Assembly (NCBI GenBank): GCA_012932865.1
Contig: SAXG01000001.1
Location: 2,469,693 to 2,533,692, forward strand
DNA: 64,000 nt
Direction of reading: 5' to 3'
Origin: Amylostereum areolatum
Taxonomy: Eukaryota; Basidiomycota; Agaricomycetes; Russulales; Stereaceae
The notes under the pieces are model-generated. The model was not told the DNA's origin, did no database searches, and was given only the letters and a program-made list of their open reading frames with translations. Shown here piece by piece: positions 1 through 9,009 of the stretch. Positions within the stretch are counted from its first letter, which is position 1, and each line of letters begins with the position of its first letter. The position numbers and the translations under genes were made by a program.

Positions 1-511
1 TGCCGGAGGGGGCGCAGGCGACGGACGTGTGGTTGTTGATGAACGTCACCGCGACGGTGGTCAACGAGACGTTCACCAACGAGCAATACGTGCGTATACC
101 TTGTGTGCGTTGTCCCTGCGCACGATGCTGACCACGGTATCTGCAGTTTACTCCCGTTTCTCTGGCCAACGCGACGCTTCTCGATCCACAAATACAGGTC
201 ACGTCGAGTGACAATTTGACGTTCACGCTGTCGGCCCAAGGAGGTGTCGCACCCTGGACTTGGATCGACCATCCATCCGGCACTGTTGGTGTATTTGTGG
301 ATCAAGAGACGGGTCGTCCGTTGAACGCGTTCTACCTCGTCCCCGGGTTCAACCGCACTGGTAAGCGCGGGTTACGCGTTTCGCTTTTTAAATAGTAGGC
401 TGACTTCGGTCTTTAGTTGTCTTCCAAACGAACGCTGCACTGTCGACCAATGGTGCACCGTCCACGGACGATTTCGTGGTGCGATCATTGTGGAACAATA
501 CACACCTGTAG
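1..511 (+). CDS. Beta-mannosidase (GH2), C-terminal end, partial
   Basis: 3' end of a glycoside hydrolase family 2 beta-mannosidase, which removes terminal beta-mannose from mannan or N-glycan fragments. The 5' part lies outside the window. Exons are 1-89, 147-360 and 417-511 (TAG at 509-511), joined by GT-AG introns of 57 and 56 nt with frame kept. The visible ~130 residues are the C-terminal beta-sandwich, with a region reading APWTWIDHPSGTVG, then a segment NAFYLVPGFNRT that resembles the end of fungal beta-mannosidases. NXS/T sites (NVT, NET, NAT, NLT, NRT, NNT) are frequent, fitting a secreted glycoprotein. The catalytic acid/base and nucleophile are not in view, so the call rests on C-terminal similarity recalled from the family. 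Another GH2 enzyme is the main alternative. Confidence 0.65.
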
Positions 512-1038
512 TAAAATCGTTGTTGGTTTCTGTGTTGCACGCATTGTTCTTGTCCTTCGATCGTATACATACTGAGCTGAGATTTCGGTGTCCCTCGGCG
601 CTGGTTTGGTAAATTTGGTTGATCCGTGTTCTTGGGTGGTAAGTGGTATGTGCTGCAAAACAACGATTCTGTCTTAGGCTCTTGACTCTCTGTACTTCGA
701 TCGTCCCCCCCCCCTCCCCCTGGCGTGAAATTCCCCAACATGTTCTGTGCATTCGTGGAGGTTGTAGTAGGGACGGGCCGGGGACACAGAGCAAATACCA
801 CGGGACTTTCCAGAGAACGCGCCTCGAGACTTCGCGACACGGAACTCACTCTCCTCGAACTTGCTTCGAACGCACCCACTTCTTTGAACTCGTCTGTACT
901 AGTCTGGTCTAGTGACTTTAGTCTCCACCATGCAATCTACGAGCACGTGTATTCCAAGAACAATGGACGGCGGCGTCGCCGCCCGCTGCGGGACAACTCT
1001 CATCTAAGTACTTGATTCACAACGTCCGCATCAACCAC
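512..1038. other. Intergenic, no gene seen
   Basis: About 0.5 kb between the beta-mannosidase stop and the first WWW-family gene. Short open frames on both strands lack coding character or splice support. A C-rich tract at about 705-721 lies here. I see no RNA gene or repeat. Confidence 0.6.
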
Positions 1039-1749
1039 ATGTCTGCCACAGGATGCATTGACCTACTTGCCATGCGTCCTGCTCCAGGTCCAGATCCTTG
1101 CATGGAGACTGAACGTGACTCTGAAGGCTTTCCTATCATCGATCCTGTCACAGGATATAAGCTTACCGCTCGTGCGGTTGAAGCCTCTCGCAAAGTGCGT
1201 TTTCGATCGCAGTCATCCTTCCCATTCCTCCGCCTTTTACCCGATTCATCCTTCGTAGAAATTCGTACAGGCTGTCAAGATGCACCCCCCTATGAAGGAG
1301 ATCCCATACGAATTAATCCCGACTCTCACCCGCCAGAACAAACCGCTTCTCCACTGGGGCCTCGCGTGCTCCGACGAGCAATTGGTCGCCTGTGTCGTCC
1401 GAAACAACCTTATGGAATGGGATCCGGAGAAGCCTGAATTTGCGGTGGCTCTCTTCAAGGTGCTCGACTACCTCCGCGCCAAATGCGGAGTGGCTCTCAA
1501 GCGCGAGCGGCCGCTGTCGGCGGATCATATACATGTCATTACTCTGTATTCCAACTTCTCAATGGCGGACACGGTGATGCCGTGGAAGGTGGAGGAGCGG
1601 GCGGTGGCGATTATTCGCGACGAGCTCGAGATTTCAGATCCGACCCAGTGGTGGTGGGACTTGGAGAATGCCTAGTGCGTTGTGTCATTTTCACTCCCTA
1701 TCATCAAGTACTAATGGACGATATCGTTTGTAGCAAGCCGTGGTACTAG
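1039..1749 (+). CDS. WWW-family small protein, copy 1 (unknown function)
   Basis: Predicted 195-residue protein of a family I do not recognise. Exons are 1039-1194, 1259-1674 and 1734-1749. The apparent TAG at 1673-1675 overlaps a GTGCGT donor (TA|GTGCGT); splicing to 1734 adds the residues YKPWY. All four family members place a phase-2 intron at this point, so I prefer the spliced form. Family features visible here: DPCMETERDSEG near the N-terminus, NKPLLHWGL, RNNLM, RERPLS followed by a His-rich step, LYSNFSMAD, and a WWW triplet about 10 residues from the end. There is no signal peptide or membrane span. It is tandem with copy 2 (about 55-60% identical by eye) and more distant from copies 3 and 4. 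Soluble cytoplasmic protein is an inference only. Confidence 0.7.
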
Positions 1750-2027
1750 TGATCGTTTGTTCAATCAAGCTTCGTCGCCTGTTCAAATCATTTTGTCGTA
1801 TTTTTGCACCCGTGTACTCGATACCTGCCTTCACGCTGCACGACATCCCCCACCCCACATCTCTGCATTGTATTTTACTGTACACCGTTTGTCACAAGCA
1901 CATCTGAACCACGCTACATCGCCCCAGCTATGTAACTAAGTTCAGACTCTTCACAGACCGTGCACAGCCGTGCACGTGGCAACTTTGTTGAAGCCCTCAA
2001 ATTTAGAATTTATTCCTGATCAGCTCA
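1750..2027. other. Intergenic between copies 1 and 2
   Basis: 3' flank of copy 1 up to the MITE. AT-richer than the genes, with no supported coding region. Confidence 0.5.
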
Positions 2028-2202
2028 CTAGAGACAAGGGGTACTAAATTCTGTGAGTACACTCTGATCCCATGCCAATCCCAGATATTGAAAGGATGAG
2101 ATTGGCATGGAATCAGCATGGGACCTACTTTTAGGATTAGATTAGCCTAGATTAGCATGGGATCAGCATGGGATCACAGAAATGAGGACCCCTTGTCTCT
2201 AG
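2028..2202. mobile_element. MITE with long terminal inverted repeats and TA duplication
   Basis: Short non-autonomous DNA element. The left end after TA (2029-2030) reads GAGACAAGGGG; the right end, read on the other strand from the TA at 2200-2201, begins with the same bases. The inverted match continues for about 45 bases with a few mismatches and ends in copies of a GATCCCATGC motif. The interior contains further direct and inverted copies of GGCATGGRATCAGCATGGGA, so the element can fold into a long hairpin. A TA target duplication suggests mobilisation by a Tc1/mariner-like transposase. There is no ORF inside. It sits in the promoter-side flank of WWW-family copy 2, about 310 bp upstream of its start. 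Confidence 0.8.
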
Positions 2203-2515
2203 CGCGGGATTTTCCGAGCCGTTCGAGCATCGTTCTTGAAACTTGGTTGGAACCTTTGGCGTTTGCACTCTCTTCCTTCATCTAACTCGCTCCATATTGG
2301 AATGTTCCATTCGCTTTGAACACGTTTGGACGAGTCTCGATCGTGCACTCTATCAATATCCCGAACACGCGGATCCACCACGGTCCACGAACAATGATGG
2401 AACAACAGCTCGGACCGGCGGCGTCTGCGTCGTTGCACAACTTACCTTCTGCAGCTTGATACACGTCTATTCTCTATTCTCTTTTCCACCCGTCTCTGTC
2501 GCTTTGCATTACAAC

Positions 2516-3213
2516 ATGCCTGTCGTACAAACCGATCTTCTTCGCAGGCGCATTCCTACAGGACCAGATCCCTGTCTGGAAATCGAACGCGACTCTGAAG
2601 GCTGCCCCGTTCCCGACCCCATTACAGGATACAAACTCACCGCTCGTGCAATTGAAGCCTCTCGAAAAGTGCGCTCCAAACCACATTCAGATTTCATTTA
2701 TTCTTAACGATTCATTCCCTGCAGAAGTTTGAAGAAGCTGTCAGGACACACCCTCCTATGAAAGAGATCCCCCACAGATACGTCCCGACCCTCTCCCACC
2801 AAAACAAACCACTTCTTCATTGGGGCCTCGCATTCACCAACGAGCAAGCTCTCACCTGCCTCCTCCGCAACAATCTTATGCCAGATTGGGATCCGAAGAA
2901 GCCTAAAATCATGGTTGCTCTCTTCAAGGTGCTCGACTACCTCGAAGATAGATGCGGAGTGACACTCAAGCGCGAGCGGCCTTTATCGGTGGACTACCCG
3001 CATGTCGTTTCTCTGTACTCGAACTTCTCAATGGCGGACACGGTGATGCCGTGGAAGACGGAGGAGCGTGCCGTGGCTATTATTAAGGAGGAGCTTGGGG
3101 TCGAGGGCGACACCATGTGGTGGTGGAATTGGGAGAAGGCATAGTGCGTCTACGGAGTTTCTCTTCGATATCCCATATTCATGCGTGTTTTTCCCTTCAG
3201 CAAGCGGTGGTGA
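2516..3213 (+). CDS. WWW-family small protein, copy 2 (unknown function)
   Basis: Predicted 194-residue paralogue of copy 1 in the same orientation. Exons are 2516-2668, 2725-3143 and 3201-3213. The ATG at 2516 is chosen because it gives the same N-terminal length as copy 1. The first intron is phase 0 after ...EASRK, exactly as in copy 1. The second is phase 2: the in-frame TAG at 3142-3144 is TA|GTGCGT, and the acceptor TTCCCTTCAG at 3191-3200 leads to residues YKRW before TGA. Motifs DPCLEIERDSEG, NKPLLHWGL, RNNLM, RERPLS, LYSNFSMAD and WWW are conserved with copy 1. No catalytic motif is recognisable. A MITE lies upstream and a decayed antisense relative directly downstream. Confidence 0.7.
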
Positions 3214-3374
3214 TGGTGTGTTATTCAATGGTTCATATCCCTTGCAATGCCGCCAACCTGGCTCAGTCTTCGGATGACTTCAAAGCACGGTCGCTGGAGT
3301 ACAACACACTTGTCGTGAAATGTATACTGCCTTTTCAATCCCGCATTGGATCTATCTTGTACAAAGCAAAAAGC

Positions 3375-3610
3375 GCCGATCGGTGAGTCAGTCTCGTCGC
3401 GAATGATGTTGTTCCTTTATGCACAAGCCATGAGCTCCTTGACGGAGCCGTGACGAATGTTACTTTGGACGAAGGTGGACGGGGGGTTGCGCCATCGGTG
3501 GACGTCTCTGTATGCACTTGCGCCCTTTCTGCATACCAAAGAAAAGTGGTGGGGTGCACCTCGCGACGTTCGACGGAACGGCGACTACAGGACTCGGAAC
3601 CAAGTCTGCC
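3375..3610 (-). pseudogene. Decayed WWW-family copy (relic, minus strand)
   Basis: A degenerate minus-strand relative of copies 3 and 4. Blocks in the same order and spacing match copy 3: GTCTCGTCG-GATGATGTTGTTCCTT near 3387-3417, GACGAAGGTGGACGGGG near 3468-3484, a CTTGCGCCCTTTCTGCAT block at the exon junction near 3518-3536, and GTGGGGTGCACCTCGCGACG near 3550-3569, which corresponds to the first donor site. The 3' portion encoding the WWW region is missing and no long frame survives. The flank GATTGGTGTGAAAAGG at about 3670 recurs in related form near 4550, suggesting that the upstream region was duplicated too. Confidence 0.65.
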
Positions 3611-3830
3611 GACATGGAATGTCGGCGTCTTCGACCCCAGTCGTGCAGAGACTTTGGATGTGCATACTAATGATTGGTGTGAAAAGGCAAGAGCGCGAAA
3701 GCATGGCATAATCTGATATATAAATGTAATGGTGTTACAAATGCGGGGTGCGACGACGAGAACGAATGATAGCAAAAGACAAAGCGCAACATGATACAAA
3801 GGCGACAGGGATGTCTGGATGGCGAAGACG

Positions 3831-4512
3831 CTACTCTCTGTCGAATTCAGGCCTAGATGCAAGGTGGTTAGAAGAGTCATGCAAAACGAGAGGGGCTACG
3901 CACCCTGGACCATTCTTGACGCCGTCCCACCACCACATAACGGGTGTGCTCACAGGGATATTCAATTCCCTCTTGATGATGTCGATGATCTCCCTCTCGT
4001 CTTCTTCATCATATTCGTCATCTTCGATAGAATGGTTGGTGTACAGGGACACCATATGTTTGTGCACCATCGACAGTGGCTTGCGGTGATAGACCATGGC
4101 TCGCGTCTCGCGACATAAGAAGCTGAAGACTCCCCATAAGGCAAAAAGATAGCGCTGCCTGGGTTTTGTCTCGTCGTTGATGATGTTGTTCCTTATAGCG
4201 CAGGCCATAAGGTCTTCTTCCTCGAAGATGAAGCCGTAATGGAGGAGCGGCGTGCCATCGTCAGGAAATTTGGGGCGAAGATGGACGGGGAGTTGGGTCA
4301 TCGGGGGCCGATTGTCGACGTACTTTTGCCACTTCTGCACATCGGATCAGCAGAAGGAACCGGCGAGAAACCGTGGGACGCACCTCACGACGCAATGCAA
4401 GAGCGCGTTCAGTAAGCTTCCCGTTACAAGGATACCCGATGACGCGGTTATTGTCGTCAAGTTCATACTCCAGACAAGGATTGTTAAAGTAGGTCCGGGA
4501 CATGACTGACAT
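3831..4512 (-). CDS. WWW-family small protein, copy 3 (unknown function)
   Basis: Predicted 193-residue member of the second subgroup, on the minus strand. Exons in coding order are 4512-4384, 4334-3904 and 3852-3831. The 50-nt first intron is phase 0 after ...LALRRE, matching copies 1 and 2. The 51-nt second intron (3853-3903, GTGCGT...CATCTAG) is phase 2 and free of stops, so it could be retained without breaking the frame; copies 1 and 2 argue that it is spliced. Conserved elements: NPCLEYELDD, TPLLHYGF, ACAIRNNII, RKPLS, HMVSLYTNHS, an acidic stretch DDEYDEEDERE, IIKRELNI and WWW. Function unknown. It is convergent with copy 2 across the relic copy. Confidence 0.7.
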
Positions 4513-5089
4513 GGCAACGTGTTCAAATGCAAGGATGAGAGTGCGATGAGCGATTGGTGTAAACAGGGAAAGAGACGAGTTTGAACTTCACTCGAAGTTG
4601 GCTATTGATTATATACTTGTATGATATTCCCACGATCTTGTAATTCCGGATTTTTTGCTCTTGCGGCCTTGCTGCGGCCCACCCATCAATTCAACCAAGT
4701 CCTGTCAGTCCTGACCAAGTCCTCGACCGTTCGTCACCGAGTCGCGTGCCACTCGGCTTTGTGTCACTCTTTTATTTGGCTAGAGCCAGTGCTCGTGGCC
4801 GTATCTCGGTGGGTTTTCATCGATAGCGGCAACGTTTACGGCGAGTAGCCTATTGTTCACTCATCCATTGAACTCTAATGGCGGCACCTCGGCCGGTACA
4901 CGAACCATGGACAGGCCTTCATCGATCATCTCTGGCATTGTTCGACGAATTCGTTCAAGTTGCATGTCATGTGAACCATAGGACAATCGTCAACATCCTC
5001 TTCTATATAAACCCTGTGGTTTCGCTCCCGCATTCTGACCTGACCTATCGCATCTCCCCTCCCGCCTGTTTCGAACTTGGATCGGCGAA
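4513..5089. other. Intergenic
   Basis: About 0.58 kb between the divergent starts of WWW copy 3 and the 5.1 kb gene. It includes a TATATAAA-like string near 5001-5008, about 85 bp upstream of the next ATG, a plausible core promoter for the plus-strand gene. No coding feature supported. Confidence 0.45.
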
Positions 5090-6530
5090 ATGTCAGCTTC
5101 AGATGTGTCTCATACTCCGGCTACTAGGAGAACACCCCTCCCACCTTCAACGCCTCTTACTCCCGCGAGCCCTACCACGGAACGAAGGATAAATGCGCAG
5201 GAGGACCCGAAGGTAAGTCTCCGTGGTCACCGCCTCTCTTCCTACATTCACATCTTGGGCCTTGGCAGTGCATTGTCGTCGGCGAAGAAATGTTCTACGC
5301 GGTGCTCCATAACCTCATACATATGGCAAGTATGATGAGAAGCGTCGAAGCGCTCACCTACGACATCGTCGCCCACGTCCTACAAGCTTTCTGCAACGCC
5401 TTACTCGCGGGTTTTTCGCACTCACCTCAGCCCAGGATTTTCAACGATCGCGAATGGCGCAGCCCCGATTTTGGTGTCCTACGGCATTTGGTCGGCGACG
5501 TGGCCCTCGCGTTTGCCTGGGAGGCCAAACCATTGGATGTAGAGGGGGACTGGCTCGGTGACGGAGCAAGGCTTGCCGCAGACGCCGATTTCAAGGAATA
5601 CGCCCCGCAGCTTTTCCAGCAAGCTCTCTTCTTTTTCCGCTCTCACCCGGACAAGGATGTCTTCTATCTCATATGTTCCATCGGGCTCTTTGGCACCTCT
5701 CTTCTCTTCCGTCGACCCAAACTCGGCGACGACGAACCTGATACTCCGGAACCGCCGGTCCCCCGGGCTACCAAGAAGCAGAAGAAGGAGTACGGAGCAC
5801 TCATCGAGAAACTTAAAGATGAGCTCGCTGCGGCCGTGGAAGAGCACCTCAGGCCTGAAGTTATGTGCTTCAACGAGCCGCTAGTCGATAGCGACTGGCA
5901 CATTTCTCCGATATGGACCCATACTTTGTATACCGCTGCTTCTGCTTCGTACGGAGGTGGTCTGGAGATCCAAAAATCTTGGATGAAGCCGCCTCAGGAC
6001 GAGGCCAGCGTGCGACCAACTGAAGGTTCATTGGTGCGTTATCTACAGCGCTTTGCACTTGCTAAAGAGCTTCTAACCATTTTTGACAACAGGACATTGG
6101 GGCACAGTTGCTCAAGGAGAGTCGCAAGTACACGCTCACGAAGATCAGGGAACCTCTTTATGAGCTTCTCGACCAGAACACTTGGGAGAAATCGGGCGAG
6201 GCCGTACACAAATCCCCGTCCCCGTATATCCAGCGGAAGGTGGTAACTGGTCTTGTGCGACGTGTAATGCCTGATCGTGGAGCCAAGCCCCCCGTGGACT
6301 TCAACCCGCCGTCCGACGAATATTCTTCGTCTCCCGAGCCATTGCCTGCGATTCTCCCTCAGTCACCGAATGCGCAGCCCACTGTCGGCCAACAGCTTCA
6401 CGCCCCATTTTCACCTCCAGAACCCAGGTCCTCACCTATCGTGGATCGCCAAAATCGCTCTCGCATGCAGTCCAATGTCCCTGTCGCCGGGCCCAGCAAT
6501 CTGGGCAAACGCATTCGGCACGATCGTTGA
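5090..6530 (+). CDS. Hypothetical basidiomycete protein, C-terminal disordered tail
   Basis: Predicted 441-residue protein that I do not recognise. Exons are 5090-5212, 5269-6033 and 6093-6530; all junctions are GT-AG and preserve frame. The N-terminal ~40 residues are Pro/Thr-rich. Residues ~42-200 look folded and helical (IVVGEEMFYAVLHNLIHMAS, later DVFYLICSIGLFGTSLLF), followed by a short basic KKQKKEYG linker and a charged helix. The last ~110 residues are Pro/Ser-rich and end in a basic stretch KRIRHDR that could act as a nuclear signal. The gene sits between the two halves of the WWW-family cluster but shares no motif with it. No enzyme signature is visible. Confidence 0.75.
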
Positions 6531-6912
6531 TTCGGAGCTCTCCACAGCACGCCCCACCAAATAGTGTATAAAAATCTATTGTTTCACCAATAACATCGCA
6601 TCGGCCATCCCTTCTCACATATTCATATTGAAGCTTGAGGCTTGTACAAGTACAAACACTCTCGTCTATCCTCCGCACCACTGTATCATCATCGTCACTT
6701 TCCCCCCATGTGTTTTCACCGCGTCAATAATACTTACCCTTCATCAATCCTGGATCTATTTCGAGTCGGTCGACACGCGATTGCCTCGATTGCGAAGTTG
6801 TCGCAGGACTCTCAACGTCCTCGCCGACCTCCGACCTAATTTCACGGAGGACTGACCTTGACAGAATATTGGCACAAGTGAGCAGTTCGTTGGACCATCG
6901 ACGTCGACGTCG
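6531..6912. other. Intergenic
   Basis: 3' flank of the 5.1 kb gene and decayed 5' flank of a WWW-family relic. The bases near 6890-6918 (GGACC...GACGTCGTTGCA) resemble the region upstream of copy 2, so the duplicated block probably starts here. Confidence 0.4.
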
Positions 6913-7262
6913 TTGCATAATGCTTTCTCTTTTAACCACGCCCGTGATAAGTATCATCTTCTCTATCGGTCCTCCAGGGAAACCGAACGAGACTCTGAAG
7001 GCTGCCCTACCTTCGATGCTATCACAGGATATGAATTCTTACCGCCCAAGCGATTGAAGCCTTTTGCAAAGCGCGTTGCGGATCGTACCGTTTTCCCTTT
7101 CCTTTGACCTCATCTGTCCCTCGTAGAAATCCGCACGCGCTGTTATTTAACTTGAAGACGCACTTCCCTGTGAGGTCCCTTGCCGACTGTCACCCGCCGA
7201 AACAAGCCCCTTCTCCACTCAGGGGCCCTCGCATGTACCGATGAACAATTCCTGGGAGGAGT
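6913..7262 (+). pseudogene. Decayed WWW-family copy (relic, plus strand)
   Basis: Relic of a copy 1/2-type gene. Recognisable pieces in order: GAAACCGAACGAGACTCTGA near 6978 (the ERDSEG region), GATGCTATCACAGGATATGA near 7014, GATTGAAGCCTTTTGCAAAG near 7050 (end of exon 1), TAGAAATCCGCACGCGCTGT near 7125 (the acceptor region), and CGAAACAAGCCCCTTCTCCACTC followed by GATGAACAATTCCTGG (the NKPLLH and DEQ region). Stops and frameshifts interrupt every frame, and everything after the DEQ region is lost. Together with copy 4 it mirrors the copy 2 / copy 3 arrangement. Confidence 0.75.
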
Positions 7263-7468
7263 GCAGAAAGTTTGGACTGCATTCTTGTTGGTGTGAAAGG
7301 GGAAGGACGCGATCGGAAAGTATGGATGCATGATATGATACAAAAGCGTGACGGTGTTACAGATGCGGAATGCAATGATGAGAACGAGCAACGGCAAAGG
7401 AGAATGCACAGCGTGATACAAAGGCGAGAGAGGCCCAGGGCGGCAATAGCGTCGGGGGGAGAAAGACG

Positions 7469-8151
7469 TTACTCTCTGTCGAATTCATGCCTGGGGGGAA
7501 GGCGGTCAGAAGAGTCAGGTGAACCAAGACGGGCTACGCACCCTGGGCCGTTCGTAATGGCGTCCCACCACCACATAACGGGAGTGCTCGCAGGGATATT
7601 CAATTCCCTCTTGATGATGTCGATAATCTCCCTCTCGTCTTCGTCATCATATTCGTCATCTGCGATAGAATGGTTGGTGTACAGGGACACCATGTGTTTG
7701 TGCACCATCGACAGTGGCTCGCGGTGATAGACCATAGCTCGTGTCTCGCGACACAAGAAGCTGAAGACTCCCCACAGCGCGAAAAGATATCGATGCCCAG
7801 GTTTCGTCTCATCATTGATGATATTGTTCCTTATGGCGCAGGCCATGATGTCTTCCTCCTCGACGATGAAGCCGTAATGAAGAAGCGGCGTGTCGTCGTC
7901 ACGAGATTTGGGGCGAAGATGGACGGGGAGTTGGGTCATCGGGGGCCGATTGTCGACGCACCTTTGCCACTTCTGCACATCGCATTCAGCGGAAGGAACC
8001 GGTGAGAAACGGTGGGACGCACCTCACGACGTAATGCCAGAGCACGTTTGGTGAGCTTGAACCCGTCGCAGGGATGCCCGATGAGACGACCGGTCTCGTC
8101 GAGCTCGTACTCCAGACAAGGATTCCCTTCTGCAAAGTAGGTATTCGGCAT
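7469..8151 (-). CDS. WWW-family small protein, copy 4 (unknown function)
   Basis: Predicted 193-residue protein, by eye over 80% identical to copy 3, minus strand. Exons in coding order are 8151-8023, 7972-7542 and 7490-7469. Intron lengths (50 and 51 nt), phases (0 and 2) and splice sequences match copy 3, and the 51-nt intron is again stop-free. Conserved: NPCLEYELDE, TPLLHYGF, ACAIRNNII, REPLS, HMVSLYTNHS, DDEYDDEDERE, IIKRELNI, WWW. The 3' flanks of copies 3 and 4 are also similar (GATACAAAGGCGA...), showing that the duplicated segment extends past the gene. High conservation beside relics suggests selection on the intact copies. Function unknown. Confidence 0.72.
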
Positions 8152-9009
8152 GACTGGTATGGGACTGGGTTCGGAAGCAAAAATGGGATCAGAGTGAGAT
8201 GAGATGATGAAGTACCCTGACGGACGTCGGAGAAGGAGACGAGTTCGAGGTTCGTGCGATTGTAAAAGTTTGATTTACACAAGTTCGACTCTTGTAATTC
8301 CCACGCCCTTCTTTGTTCACACCACGTGGCACCATTCGACACTTTGCCACTTACATAAGTAAGTGGATGATCGACAACCTTCCAGCCGTTTGACGACGTC
8401 CCTGACCCAGTAAGAGTAACTCTTTTGAATGTCACTTGCTGACCCATCTGGCACCTACGAGGACTCGAAGCACCCACTTCAGCCTAATCGTGGACTTGGA
8501 TAACATGGCACTGACTCCGACAAACAGGCCAAGGCACTGCAGGTTTGAACCGTGAAACTTAATAAATCCCCCTTGCCGACGAATAGATAGCGTACCGTAG
8601 TCGGAAAGACGGCATCATACAAGGAGGAAATGCTCCCGGGGGCGTCGAGCTTCAAGCTTCAAGGACAACAACTCCTCGTCTTCGCCGAGGTCACGGAACA
8701 CATACGAGTCAAGAACAGGCTGTTCTCAAGACTGCGATGCGAGACACCTTTGTCACCGGACCCCTCGTAAGTTCTCTCTGCATTCTAACGCTAGTAGCAG
8801 CGACCGACGCCCCCGAATGTAAGTACTTACACACTTCATTCGCACATGCCCACAACTTCGTCCAAGAGTTACGCAGTCTCACTCCCCCAGCGAAGATTCC
8901 ATCATTGAATATCATGCACGAAACCATGCCCGAGCCTGTGGATACACGAACAACATTGCGCAAGCACATAACTAAAGGAATAATATACCCCTCCCCTCCC
9001 CCTCCCAAT
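8152..9009. other. Intergenic, no convincing gene
   Basis: About 0.86 kb. I checked the stretch 8440-8500 for a tRNA because it contains TTCGAGTCC on the minus strand; the stems do not pair. A small spliced exon-like piece near 8737-8820 (GTAAGT ... TAGCAG) has no recognisable product. Confidence 0.45.

Noticed and set aside
8440..8500. Possible tRNA on the minus strand (TTCGAGTCC string)
   Set aside because: The flanking bases do not form a T-stem, acceptor stem or anticodon arm. I found no convincing tRNA anywhere in the window.
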